A stretch of 64,000 nt of DNA from assembly GCA_946699065.1 (NCBI GenBank), contig CAMPDV010000087.1:62001-126000 (forward strand), read 5' to 3'. Positions 10,520 to 23,900 of the stretch are shown in pieces. The DNA comes from Loxodes magnus. Lineage: Eukaryota; Ciliophora; Karyorelictea; Loxodida; Loxodidae. The notes under the pieces were generated by a model. That model did not search any database and was not told where the DNA came from. It was given only the letters and a program-made list of their open reading frames with translations. A program made the translations under genes and the position numbers. Every line of letters starts with the position of its first letter. The stretch's first letter is position 1.

Positions 10520-12585
10520 ATAATATTATTAAATTTCAATCTTATTTAAATCAAATTTTGCTGATATTATTAAAAATTGAAATATACAAGGAAGAAATAT
10601 ATGATTAATATTAAAAAAAAAATGAAGATTAAATTAATATTAATATAAATAATTTAAGATATAATTTTATAAAATAGTTTGATGATAAATAAATGTTAAA
10701 ATGAAAAAAGCTATAAATTAAATACTTCATTAAATCTAATATTAATATGCTTAATAAAAATTAAAAAATTATAATATTCAAAGAGGCTTTTAGAGTATAT
10801 TCAAATTTGATTATATCTTAATATTTAATTAAAAAAATGAAATTTAAATAAGTAATAGAAAATTTAAAATTGCAAAAGTTACAAGTAAAATAGATATAGA
10901 AAATGATAAGATAATAATAACTAAATCTCTAAAGAAATAACATATAGTCTATAAATAATTTCTTTATAATTGAATATTAAGGAGCATGGTAATATTAGTA
11001 TATTTAGGTTTTAAATATACTAATAAGCAAAATAAAATAATACAAATAAAGTATAATTAATGATTATTAAATAATTAGAATATTATTTATCAATTTAAAA
11101 ATAATGAAATTTCTATTAAACTATAGTAATATTTAAATAAATGAAAAGTAGCAAAATAATATTCTCTAGATAGTAAATATAAATTTAATATGTTAATTAA
11201 AATAGCATAAGAAATATTGAATCTATGAATAATTAAAAATGATATTATAAATATATGATATAATATATATTGCTAATATCTAATTATTATGTAATTGAAT
11301 AGTAAATCGAATTAAAAATAAATGAAAATAGGTTTATATTTAAATAAATATGTTGTATTTATTAAATTAAATCTATTAACTATTTAAAATAAAATAGCTT
11401 GCTTTTATCTTTTAAGAAGTATACTAAACTAATAGTTTTATTTAAAAAATGTACTAAATAGTTAGTTCTTTAAACCAGAAATATGATTTAAACTTTTAAA
11501 TTATAGTATTTTAACATAAATATATCTTTAAATTATAAATGCTAATGGTATCTTTAGTTTATATTAGTATTTCAAAACTATATCTTATAATATTAATAAA
11601 ATAATACCAAAAAGAAAAATAAAAGAAAGTAATAATATAGAAATAAGTAAAAGTTAAATGATCAAATACTTTAGAAGCCATACAATTTAAGTTTAACTTA
11701 AATTAGATACCAATCAAAACTTTATATACTTAGTTAATTTAAATTAATAACCAATTAATTCATTAAATTACCTTTATTTACTCTAATTATTCATTATTCA
11801 ATTAGTATATCATCATTAAACAAACCAAATATTAGCTAGAGTAAATAAATAAATACTATTATTAACAAAAATTATGCATAACAACAAAATGCTTAGGCTA
11901 GCATATTAAATAGTATAAAAATAACTACAATATTTCCATTTTGCTAATATAAGTATTTTAGATTAATTAAAAAACATTAAAAATTAATTCTCTATTATAA
12001 TACAAATATTCATTATTTACATTATCAAATCATACTATAACCCTATTAATATTTAGAAACTAGTTAAGTTAAACCAGACTTAAATTACTATGCTACCAAC
12101 ATTAAAAATTCAAACATATTTTAATTTCAATAAAATAAAGTAAAATCTATATAAATAAAATTAAAGTTAAATAATAGATAATTAAGAAAAATATAAAGAT
12201 TAATATAATAAAACTTTAAATACAAAATTTTATTTTTATTATTTATCTTATTATATAATAAATTACCACAATAAAGAATCTAAAATAATATTAAAACTTA
12301 AGAGAATAATAAAATATCTACAAAAATAGATTGAATATAACTAAGAGATAATTAATTTCACTACTTCAAATTTAATTTTATAAGAGAATAATTATTTTAA
12401 TTATCAAAACCTATAAAATTATTAGATATCTTTAAAGCTATTTTAAAATATAACTATTAAGTATTTTTGATCCAATATATCATACATTCTTTATTTTACT
12501 CTCCGTTTTGAGTTTTTTTGACATTTTTTACTAAATTAAATCGAAATAATAACTATTTAAAGAAAGGAATAATTTTCATATTAAA
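10520..12585. other. AT-rich spacer, nothing recognised
   Basis: The sequence is dominated by A/T with many overlapping TAA and ATA triplets and low complexity on both strands. I see no conserved protein motif, RNA gene, tandem repeat or element boundary. Confidence 0.5.
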
Positions 12586-14940
12586 ATGCAGATTAAAATG
12601 TTAAAATAAACACTTTCATATCTCCATGTTTATAACTCAGAAATTGGAGTGGAAATAACTTTGATTCAAAATAAGAAAAAGACTTGTAAAGTACCTATAT
12701 AAATAATTTCAAAAATAATGAAGAAAAGTAAACCAAGTGTAGAAAATTTAGTCTCATAATGATTGAAATTTTATAATCATAAATTAGCTATCCAATTTAC
12801 TTTATAGGAACAGAATAAACGGAACAAGTTTTAAAGTTGATTGTTGGCCTTATGTGAAAATGAAAAAGACTTTCAAAGAAAAATTTGATAGAACTAAAAT
12901 AGACTTTTAACAGGTGCAAATTAGTAATTAATTTGTAATACATTTTAAAATTAATAGCAAAAAGTAAGACGATCCTGCATATGAATTTTCTATAATAAAA
13001 ACCATGATCTACTATTAAAAATGTAATATATCTTAAAATATGATTTAAAAAAGGAGAAATTGCAAAAAAAAATTAAAAGTTCTTTATCTTTACTTTTAAC
13101 AAAAATAGATCAATTAAAAAAATGTTTTAACGAAAGAAATAATGATCTTAATAAAATAATTTTGATGATTACTATGTTAACCATTTAATTAAATTCTGAA
13201 AGAAATCAACACTTATCAATTATATTTAATAAAATGGCACCTAAGAAATAATAGACCTTTATTAACGAATACTAGAAAAAATAAGAATAACCTAATTTAA
13301 TTGAAAAATAGAATTAATAAGATAAAGATTAATAATCTAAGGAATCCTTTGCATAATCAGTTCAGCAAAGGATATCAAATATCCAATATGACTTGAAAAA
13401 GCAAAGATAAATAATAGAAAAGTTAGAAAACTTACTAGAAAAATTAATGGAATAATTAAACCTATAATTCGCATCAATAGATGAATCATTAAATAAAATC
13501 TAATAGTAAATAGTAATTAATAAGGAATAAATTGATAAATAATTTAAAAAAGTCCCTCAAATGTTCCAATTTCATTTTTCTTAAATTGATATAATAATAA
13601 TAATAGTAAACTAAAAGTAATTAAAGTTTAGCATTCCCTGGATTTTCAACCAGGTTTTTGCTCCCATTTTTTTAGCGTGGATGGATACCACGACATTTTT
13701 TTATGTGGATGGAACCACAGAGGATCTTCTGTCTTTTATGTGAATAGTTTTCTCTTGTAAATCCCTGTTTAGGTTATTCAGAGTCTGCTGAGTATGCTTA
13801 ACGTTCTTTATTGTTCTTTTATCTAAATTTATCTTCACTAATCGCAATTTTGTAATAAGTGTCACTTTGAATTACAATAATAACATTGTTTGCCTTGTTT
13901 TTTCTTGAATCTGTTCAGAAATACTTCTTTTTCAAGTTAATCGATTATTTTGATTAAATCTATATTAATCTTTTAGTCATTCTATTTTTCTTAAACGTTT
14001 GCTTATGTAGAAACACATTCGATAATCATATTTTGTTCTTGATTAAAATTCGATTGAGATTATTCATATATTACTATTCCGTGAATAGATTATTCTAAAT
14101 CAATTATCGTCTAATTATGAGAAGCTCGTTATTTTAATCTTCGATAGTATTCATTAGTTCTCTTATTTTTTCCCCTTGGTTGTAATCTGTTTCCTAATTA
14201 TTTTGTATTATTGTTTTCATTTAGTCAATTTATATTTAGATTTCTGATTATTTTTAAACATTTACTGGATTCGATTCTTATGTTCCGATTATGATTTTTC
14301 CTTCAGAGGAGGTAATTGATTTATCATTTTCTTGTTGATGTCTCTACATTTGTTTCGCAGCTTTCCTTTTTGCGTTTTTAATTTGGCATTGGAAAGAAGA
14401 ATAGATTATTCCATTTTTTTTGTGTTATTCTTAAATTGATATTTAAATAAAGCAACTTTAAGAAAAAAGAATAAAAACAAGTAATAATTTAAAAATTATA
14501 AGATCAATAAGATTAATAATAATCAACCAAAAAAAAATCGAATAAATATTCTAATAATTAGAAATAAACAAGATAAATTTTTATCGAAAAAGATTCGCGA
14601 TAGTTATGCTAGAAAAATAATCGCAGGAAAAATGGCATGAAGAAGCAAGAATCTGAAAAATTAAAAAGTAATAAATATTAGACTAACTTTTAAGAAAATG
14701 GACAACAAGAACAGAATACGTATACAAAAAGTAATTAAATGTCACAAGAAAGTAGGATTTTATAAAAGGTAAGGAGTAACCTTAACGATAATTGGAAGAT
14801 TTTCGAAGAAGAACGGCAAACTGATGCAGTCCTACAAATTTATTTAGTCAAGGAAAGAGCAAGAATAATATAAGTAAAAAAGAAGCTCTTCTCTAGGGCA
14901 ATAAAATTAATTTTATTCTGTTTTTTTTCTTATAAAGATA
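12586..14940 (+). pseudogene. Coiled-coil gene split by a retroelement
   Basis: A single frame runs from ATG 12,586 for 335 codons to 13,592, where a retroelement (13,593-14,427) is inserted; host coding resumes at 14,443. The N-terminal ~190 residues look globular (VYNSEIGVEITLIQNKKK; a Trp- and Gln-rich stretch). An internal Met at 13,234 (MAPKKQQTFINEY) begins a Gln-rich part with a heptad-like coiled coil (KLENLLEKLMEQLN). After the insertion the best continuation is one base out of phase (KKQESEKLKSN... NDNWKIFEEERQ), so the gene carries a frameshift as well as the insertion. I do not recognise the family; an ORF1-like protein of a larger element and a host gene are both possible. The end is approximate. 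The 81-bp satellite begins immediately downstream. Confidence 0.4.
13593..14427 (-). mobile_element. Short ORF1-only retroelement, copy 2, degenerate
   Basis: This insertion is flanked by a perfect 15-bp target-site duplication (ttcttaaattgatat at 13,578-13,592 and 14,428-14,442), giving an element of about 835 bp, almost the same length as copy 1. On the minus strand it has an ATG at 14,414, a coiled-coil region, a CCHC knuckle (CYYCNSK, TGA, HLLQNC at about 13,840-13,885) and an (ATT)n tail at 13,593-13,605. Relative to copy 1 its frame is shifted near codon 10 and again near codon 120, so it no longer encodes an intact protein unless those are sequencing errors. TGA immediately before the knuckle His replaces Phe of copy 1, consistent with Trp. 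Two further TGA codons, just after the knuckle and near the tail, are shared with copy 1. Confidence 0.8.
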
Positions 14941-14974
14941 TTCGATTTTTCATTAAAATATCGAATTTAATCAT

Positions 14975-17900
14975 TAAAACTTCTTTTACTTGCTTTAATA
15001 CACTTTTCTTAGAAATCTCTCTAACTTCTAGTTTTTGATAATTACCTAACTGATCTTCAGACTCTTTTACTTGCTTTAATACACTTTTCTTAGAAATCTT
15101 TCTAACTTCTAGTTTTTGATAATTACCTAACTGTTCTTCAGACTCTTTTACTTGCTTTAATACACTTTTCTTAGAAATCTTTCTAACTTCTAGTTTTTGA
15201 TAATTACCTAACTGATCTTCAGACTCTTTTACTTGCTTTAATACACTTTTCTTAGAAATCTCTCTAACTTCTAGTTTTTGATAATTACCTAACTGATCTT
15301 CAGACTCTTTTACTTGCTTTAATACAATTTTCTTAGAAATCTCTCTAACTTCTAGTTTTTGATAACTACCTAACTGATCTTCAGACTCTTTTACTTGCTT
15401 TAATACACTTTTCTTAGAAATCTTTCTAACTTCTAGTTTTTGATAACTACCTAACTGATCTTCAGACTCTTTTGCTTTCTACCTCCCTTTTCTTAGAAAT
15501 CTTTCTAACTTCTAGTTTTTGATAACTACCTTACTGATCTTCAGACTCTTTTACTTGCTTTAATACACTTTTCTTAGAAATCTTTCTAACTTCTAGTTTT
15601 TGATAACTACCTAACTGATCTTCAGACTCTTTTACTTGCTTTAATACACTTTTCTTAGAAATCTTTCTAACTTCTAGTTTTTGATAATTACCTAAATGAT
15701 CTTCAGACTCTTTTACTTGCTTTAATACACTTTTCTTAGAAATCTTTCTAACTTCTAGTTTTTGATAACTACCTAACTGATCTTCAGACTCTTTTACTTG
15801 CTTTAATACACTTTTCTTAGAAATCTTTCTAACTTCTAGTTTTTGATAACTACCTAACTGATCTTCAGACTCTTTTACTTGCTTTAATACACTTTTCTTA
15901 GAAATCTCTCTAACTTCTAGTTTTTGATAATTACCTAAATGATCTTCAGACTCTTTTACTTGCTTTAATACACTTTTCTTAGAAATCTTTCTAACTTCTA
16001 GTTTTTGATAATTAACTAACTGATCTTCAGACTCTTTTGATTGCTTTAATACACTTTTCTTAGAAATCTCTCTAACTTCTAGTTTTTGATAACTACCTAA
16101 CTGATCTTCAGACTCTTTTACTTGCTTTAATACACTTTTCTTAGAAATCTTTCTAACTTCTAGTTTTTGATAACTACCTAACTGATCTTCAGACTCTTTT
16201 ACTTGCTTTAATACACTTTTCTTAGAAATCTTTCTAACTTCTAGTTTTTGATAACTACCTAACTGATCTTCAGACTCTTTTACTTGCTTTAATACACTTT
16301 TCTTAGAAATCTTTCTAACTTCTAGTTTTTGATAACTACCTAACTGATCTTCAGACTCTTTTACTTGCTTTAATACACTTTTCTTAGAAATCTCTCTAAC
16401 TTCTAGTTTTTGATAACTACCTAACTGATCTTCAGACTCTTTTACTTTCTACCTCACTTTTCTTAGAAATCTCTCTAACTTCTAGTTTTTGATAATTAAC
16501 TAACTGATCTTCAGACTCTTTTACTTGCTTTAATACACTTTTCTTAGAAATCTTTCTAACTTCTAGTTTTTGATAATTAACTAACTGATCTTCAGACTCT
16601 TTTACTTGCTTTAATACACTTTTCTTAGAAATCTCTCTAACTTCTAGTTTTTGATAATTACCTAACTGATCTTCAGACTCTTTTACTTGCTTTAATACAC
16701 TTTTCTTAGAAATCTCTCTAACTTCTAGTTTTTGATAACTACCTAACTGATCTTCAGACTCTTTTACTTGCTTTAATACACTTTTCTTAGAAATCTCTCT
16801 AACTTCTAGTTTTTGATAATTACCTAACTGATCTTCAGACTCTTTTACTTGCTTTAATACACTTTTCTTAGAAATCTTTCTAACTTCTAGTTTTTGATAA
16901 CTACCTAACTGATCTTCAGACTCTTTTACTTGCTTTAATACACTTTTCTTAGAAATCTTTCTAACTTCTAGTTTTTGATAACTACCTAACTGATCTTCAG
17001 ACTCTTTTACTTGCTTTAATACACTTTTCTTAGAAATCTTTCTAACTTCTAGTTTTTGATAACTACCTAACTGATCTTCAGACTCTTTTGCTTTCTACCT
17101 CCCTTTTCTTAGAAATCTTTCTAACTTCTAGTTTTTGATAACTACCTTACTGATCTTCAGACTCTTTTACTTGCTTTAATACACTTTTCTTAGAAATCTT
17201 TCTAACTTCTAGTTTTTGATAACTACCTAACTGATCTTCAGACTCTTTTACTTGCTTTAATACACTTTTCTTAGAAATCTCTCTAACTTCTAGTTTTTGA
17301 TAATTACCTAACTGATCTTCAGACTCTTTTACTTGCTTTAATACACTTTTCTTAGAAATCTTTCTAACTTCTAGTTTTTGATAACTACCTAACTGATCTT
17401 CAGACTCTTTTACTTGCTTTAATACACTTTTCTTAGAAATCTCTCTAACTTCTAGTTTTTGATAATTAACTAACTGATCTTCAGACTCTTTTACTTGCTT
17501 TAATACACTTTTCTTAGAAATCTCTCTAACTTCTAGTTTTTGATAACTACCTAACTGATCTTCAGACTCTTTTGATTGCTTTAATACACTTTTCTTAGAA
17601 ATCTTTCTAACTTCTAGTTTTTGATAATTACCTAACTGATCTTCAGACTCTTTTACTTGCTTTAATACACTTTTCTTAGAAATCTCTCTAACTTCTAGTT
17701 TTTGATAATTAACTAACTGATCTTCAGACTCTTTTGATTGCTTTAATACACTTTTCTTAGAAATCTCTCTAACTTCTAGTTTTTGATAATTACCTAACTG
17801 ATCTTCAGACTCTTTTACTTGCTTTAATACACTTTTCTTAGAAATCTTTCTAACTTCTAGTTTTTGATAACTACCTTACTGATCTTCAGACTCTTTTACT

Positions 17901-20900
17901 TGCTTTAATACACTTTTCTTAGAAATCTCTCTAACTTCTAGTTTTTGATAATTAACTAACTGATCTTCAGACTCTTTTGATTGCTTTAATACACTTTTCT
18001 TAGAAATCTCTCTAACTTCTAGTTTTTGATAACTACCTAACTGATCTTCAGACTCTTTTACTTGCTTTAATACACTTTTTTTAGAAATCTCTCTAACTTC
18101 TAGTTTTTGTTAATTACCTAACTGATCTTCAGACTCTTTTACTTTCTACCTCACTTTTCTTAGAAATCTCTCTAACTTCTAGTTTTTGATAATTAACTAA
18201 CTGATCTTCAGACTCTTTTACTTGCTTTTCTACACTTTTCTTAGAAATCTCTCTAACTTCTAGTTTTTTATAATTACCTAACTGATCTTCAGACTCTTTT
18301 ACTTGCTTTAATACACTTTTCTTAGAAATCTTTCTAACTTCTAGTTTTTGATAATTACCTAAATGATCTTCAGACTCTTTTACTTGCTTTAATACACTTT
18401 TCTTAGAAATCTTTCTAACTTCTAGTTTTTGATAACTACCTAACTGATCTTCAGACTCTTTTGATTGCTTTAATACACTTTTCTTAGAAATCTCTCTAAC
18501 TTCTAGTTTTTTATAATTACCTAACTGATCTTCAGACTCTTTTACTTGCTTTTCTACACTTTTCTTAGAAATCTCTCTAACTTCTAGTTTTTTATAATTA
18601 CCTAACTGATCTTCAGACTCTTTTACTTGCTTTTCTACACTTTTCTTAGAAATCTCTCTAACTTCTAGTTTTTTATAATTACCTAACTGATCTTCAGACT
18701 CTTTTACTTGCTTTAATACACTTTTCTTAGAAATCTCTCTTTTTAAACTTCTAGTTTTTGTTAATTACCTAACTGATCTTCAGACTCTTTTACTTGCTTT
18801 TCTACACTTTTTTTAGAAATCTCTCTAACTTCTAGTTTTTTATAATTACCTAACTGATCTTCAGACTCTTTTACTTGCTTTTCTACACTTTTCTTAGAAA
18901 TCTCTCTAACTTCTAGTTTTTGTTAATTACCTAACTGATCTTCAGACTCTTTTACTTGCTTTTCTACACTTTTCTTAGAAATCTCTCTAACTTCTAGTTT
19001 TTTATAATTACCTAACTGATCTTCAGACTCTTTTACTTGCTTTAATACACTTTTCTTAGAAATCTCTCTTTTTAAACTTCTAGTTTTTGTTAATTACCTA
19101 ACTGATCTTCAGACTCTTTTACTTGCTTTTCTACACTTTTTTTAGAAATCTCTCTAACTTCTAGTTTTTTATAATTACCTAACTGATCTTCAGACTCTTT
19201 TACTTGCTTTTCTACACTTTTCTTAGAAATCTCTCTAACTTCTAGTTTTTGTTAATTACCTAACTGATCTTCAGACTCTTTTACTTGCTTTAATATACTT
19301 TTCTTAGAAATCTCTCTAACTTCTAGTTTTTTATAATTACCTAACTGATCTTCAGACTCTTTTACTTGCTTTTCTACATTTTTCTTAGAAATCTTTCTTT
19401 TTAAACTTCTAGTTTTTTATAATTACCTAACTGATCTTCAGACTCTTTTACTTGCTTTAATACACTTTTCTTAGAAATCTTTCTAACTTCTAGTTTTTGA
19501 TAATTACCTAAATGATCTTCAGACTCTTTTACTTGCTTTAATACACTTTTCTTAGAAATCTTTCTAACTTCTAGTTTTTGATAACTACCTAACTGATCTT
19601 CAGACTCTTTTACTTGCTTTAATACACTTTTCTTAGAAATCTCTCTAACTTCTAGTTTTTGTTAATTACCTAACTGATCTTCAGACTCTTTTACTTGCTT
19701 TAATACACTTTTCTTAGAAATCTTTCTAACTTCTAGTTTTTGATAACTACCTTACTGATCTTCAGACTCTTTTACTTGCTTTAATACACTTTTCTTAGAA
19801 ATCTTTCTAACTTCTAGTTTTTGATAACTACCTAACTGATCTTCAGACTCTTTTGATTGCTTTAATACACTTTTCTTAGAAATCTCTCTAACTTCTAGTT
19901 TTTGATAATTACCTAACTGATCTTCAGACTCTTTTACTTGCTTTAATACACTTTTCTTAGAAATCTTTCTAACTTCTAGTTTTTGATAATTACCTAAATG
20001 ATCTTCAGACTCTTTTACTTGCTTTAATACACTTTTCTTTGAAATCTTTCTAACTTCTAGTTTTTGATAACTACCTAACTGATCTTCAGACTCTTTTACT
20101 TGCTTTAATACACTTTTCTTAGAAATCTTTCTAACTTCTAGTTTTTGATAATTACCTAACTGATCTTCAGACTCTTTTACTTGCTTTAATACACTTTTCT
20201 TAGAAATCTTTCTAACTTCTAGTTTTTGATAACTACCTAACTGATCTTCAGACTCTTTTACTTGCTTTAATACACTTTTCTTAGAAATCTTTCTAACTTC
20301 TAGTTTTTGATAACTACCTAACTGATCTTCAGACTCTTTTACTTGCTTTAATACACTTTTCTTAGAAATCTTTCTAACTTCTAGTTTTTGATAATTACCT
20401 AACTGATCTTCAGACTCTTTTACTTGCTTTAATACACTTTTCTTAGAAATCTTTCTAACTTCTAGTTTTTGATAACTACCTAACTGATCTTCAGACTCTT
20501 TTGCTTTCTACCTCCCTTTTCTTAGAAATCTTTCTAACTTCTAGTTTTTGATAACTACCTTACTGATCTTCAGACTCTTTTACTTGCTTTAATACACTTT
20601 TCTTAGAAATCTCTCTAACTTCTAGTTTTTGATAATTACCTAACTGATCTTCAGACTCTTTTACTTGCTTTAATACACTTTTCTTAGAAATCTTTCTAAC
20701 TTCTAGTTTTTGATAACTACCTAACTGATCTTCAGACTCTTTTACTTGCTTTAATACACTTTTCTTAGAAATCTCTCTAACTTCTAGTTTTTGATAATTA
20801 CCTAACTGATCTTCAGACTCTTTTACTTGCTTTAATACACTTTTCTTAGAAATCTTTCTAACTTCTAGTTTTTGATAACTACCTAACTGATCTTCAGACT

Positions 20901-23900
20901 CTTTTACTTGCTTTAATACACTTTTCTTAGAAATCTCTCTAACTTCTAGTTTTTGATAATTAACTAACTGATCTTCAGACTCTTTTACTTGCTTTAATAC
21001 ACTTTTCTTAGAAATCTCTCTAACTTCTAGTTTTTGATAACTACCTAACTGATCTTCAGACTCTTTTGATTGCTTTAATACACTTTTCTTAGAAATCTTT
21101 CTAACTTCTAGTTTTTGATAATTACCTAACTGATCTTCAGACTCTTTTACTTGCTTTAATACACTTTTCTTAGAAATCTCTCTAACTTCTAGTTTTTGAT
21201 AATTAACTAACTGATCTTCAGACTCTTTTGATTGCTTTAATACACTTTTCTTAGAAATCTCTCTAACTTCTAGTTTTTGATAATTACCTAACTGATCTTC
21301 AGACTCTTTTACTTGCTTTAATACACTTTTCTTAGAAATCTTTCTAACTTCTAGTTTTTGATAACTACCTTACTGATCTTCAGACTCTTTTACTTGCTTT
21401 AATACACTTTTCTTAGAAATCTCTCTAACTTCTAGTTTTTGATAATTAACTAACTGATCTTCAGACTCTTTTACTTGCTTTAATACACTTTTCTTAGAAA
21501 TCTCTCTAACTTCTAGTTTTTGATAACTACCTAACTGATCTTCAGACTCTTTTGATTGCTTTAATACACTTTTCTTAGAAATCTTTCTAACTTCTAGTTT
21601 TTGATAATTACCTAACTGATCTTCAGACTCTTTTACTTGCTTTAATACACTTTTCTTAGAAATCTCTCTAACTTCTAGTTTTTGATAATTAACTAACTGA
21701 TCTTCAGACTCTTTTGATTGCTTTAATACACTTTTCTTAGAAATCTCTCTAACTTCTAGTTTTTGATAATTACCTAACTGATCTTCAGACTCTTTTACTT
21801 GCTTTAATACACTTTTCTTAGAAATCTTTCTAACTTCTAGTTTTTGATAACTACCTTACTGATCTTCAGACTCTTTTACTTGCTTTAATACACTTTTCTT
21901 AGAAATCTCTCTAACTTCTAGTTTTTGATAATTAACTAACTGATCTTCAGACTCTTTTGATTGCTTTAATACACTTTTCTTAGAAATCTCTCTAACTTCT
22001 AGTTTTTGATAACTACCTAACTGATCTTCAGACTCTTTTACTTGCTTTAATACACTTTTTTTAGAAATCTCTCTAACTTCTAGTTTTTGTTAATTACCTA
22101 ACTGATCTTCAGACTCTTTTACTTGCTTTTCTACACTTTTCTTAGAAATCTCTCTAACTTCTAGTTTTTGTTAATTACCTAACTGATCTTCAGACTCTTT
22201 TACTTGCTTTTCTACACTTTTCTTAGAAATCTCTCTAACTTCTAGTTTTTTATAATTACCTAACTGATCTTCAGACTCTTTTACTTGCTTTAATACACTT
22301 TTCTTAGAAATCTTTCTAACTTCTAGTTTTTGTTAATTACCTAACTGATCTTCAGACTCTTTTACTTGCTTTAATACACTTTTCTTAGAAATCTTTCTAA
22401 CTTCTAGTTTTTGATAACTACCTAACTGATCTTCAGACTCTTTTACTTGCTTTAATACACTTTTCTTAGAAATCTTTCTAACTTCTAGTTTTTGATAACT
22501 ACCTAACTGATCTTCAGACTCTTTTACTTGCTTTAATACACTTTTCTTAGAAATCTTTCTAACTTCTAGTTTTTGATAATTAACTAACTGATCTTCAGAC
22601 TCTTTTACTTGCTTTAATACACTTTTCTTAGAAATCTCTCTAACTTCTAGTTTTTGATAATTACCTAACTGATCTTCAGACTCTTTTACTTGCTTTAATA
22701 CACTTTTCTTAGAAATCTTTCTAACTTCTAGTTTTTGATAACTACCTAACTGATCTTCAGACTCTTTTACTTGCTTTAATACACTTTTCTTAGAAATCTT
22801 TCTAACTTCTAGTTTTTGATAACTACCTAACTGATCTTCAGACTCTTTTACTTGCTTTAATACACTTTTCTTAGAAATCTTTCTAACTTCTAGTTTTTGA
22901 TAACTACCTAACTGATCTTCAGACTCTTTTACTTGCTTTAATACACTTTTCTTAGAAATCTTTCTAACTTCTAGTTTTTGATAACTACCTAACTGATCTT
23001 CAGACTCTTTTGATTGCTTTAATACACTTTTCTTAGAAATCTCTCTAACTTCTAGTTTTTGATAATTACCTAACTGATCTTCAGACTCTTTTACTTGCTT
23101 TAATACACTTTTCTTAGAAATCTTTCTAACTTCTAGTTTTTGATAATTACCTAAATGATCTTCAGACTCTTTTACTTGCTTTAATACACTTTTCTTAGAA
23201 ATCTTTCTAACTTCTAGTTTTTGATAACTACCTAACTGATCTTCAGACTCTTTTGATTGCTTTAATACACTTTTCTTAGAAATCTCTCTAACTTCTAGTT
23301 TTTTATAATTACCTAACTGATCTTCAGACTCTTTTACTTGCTTTTCTACACTTTTCTTAGAAATCTCTCTAACTTCTAGTTTTTTATAATTACCTAACTG
23401 ATCTTCAGACTCTTTTACTTGCTTTTCTACACTTTTCTTAGAAATCTCTCTAACTTCTAGTTTTTTATAATTACCTAACTGATCTTCAGACTCTTTTACT
23501 TGCTTTAATACACTTTTCTTAGAAATCTCTCTTTTTAAACTTCTAGTTTTTGTTAATTACCTAACTGATCTTCAGACTCTTTTACTTGCTTTTCTACACT
23601 TTTTTTAGAAATCTCTCTAACTTCTAGTTTTTGTTAATTACCTAACTGATCTTCAGACTCTTTTACTTGCTTTTCTACACTTTTCTTAGAAATCTCTCTA
23701 ACTTCTAGTTTTTGTTAATTACCTAACTGATCTTCAGACTCTTTTACTTGCTTTTCTACACTTTTCTTAGAAATCTCTCTAACTTCTAGTTTTTTATAAT
23801 TACCTAACTGATCTTCAGACTCTTTTACTTGCTTTAATACACTTTTCTTAGAAATCTCTCTTTTTAAACTTCTAGTTTTTGTTAATTACCTAACTGATCT

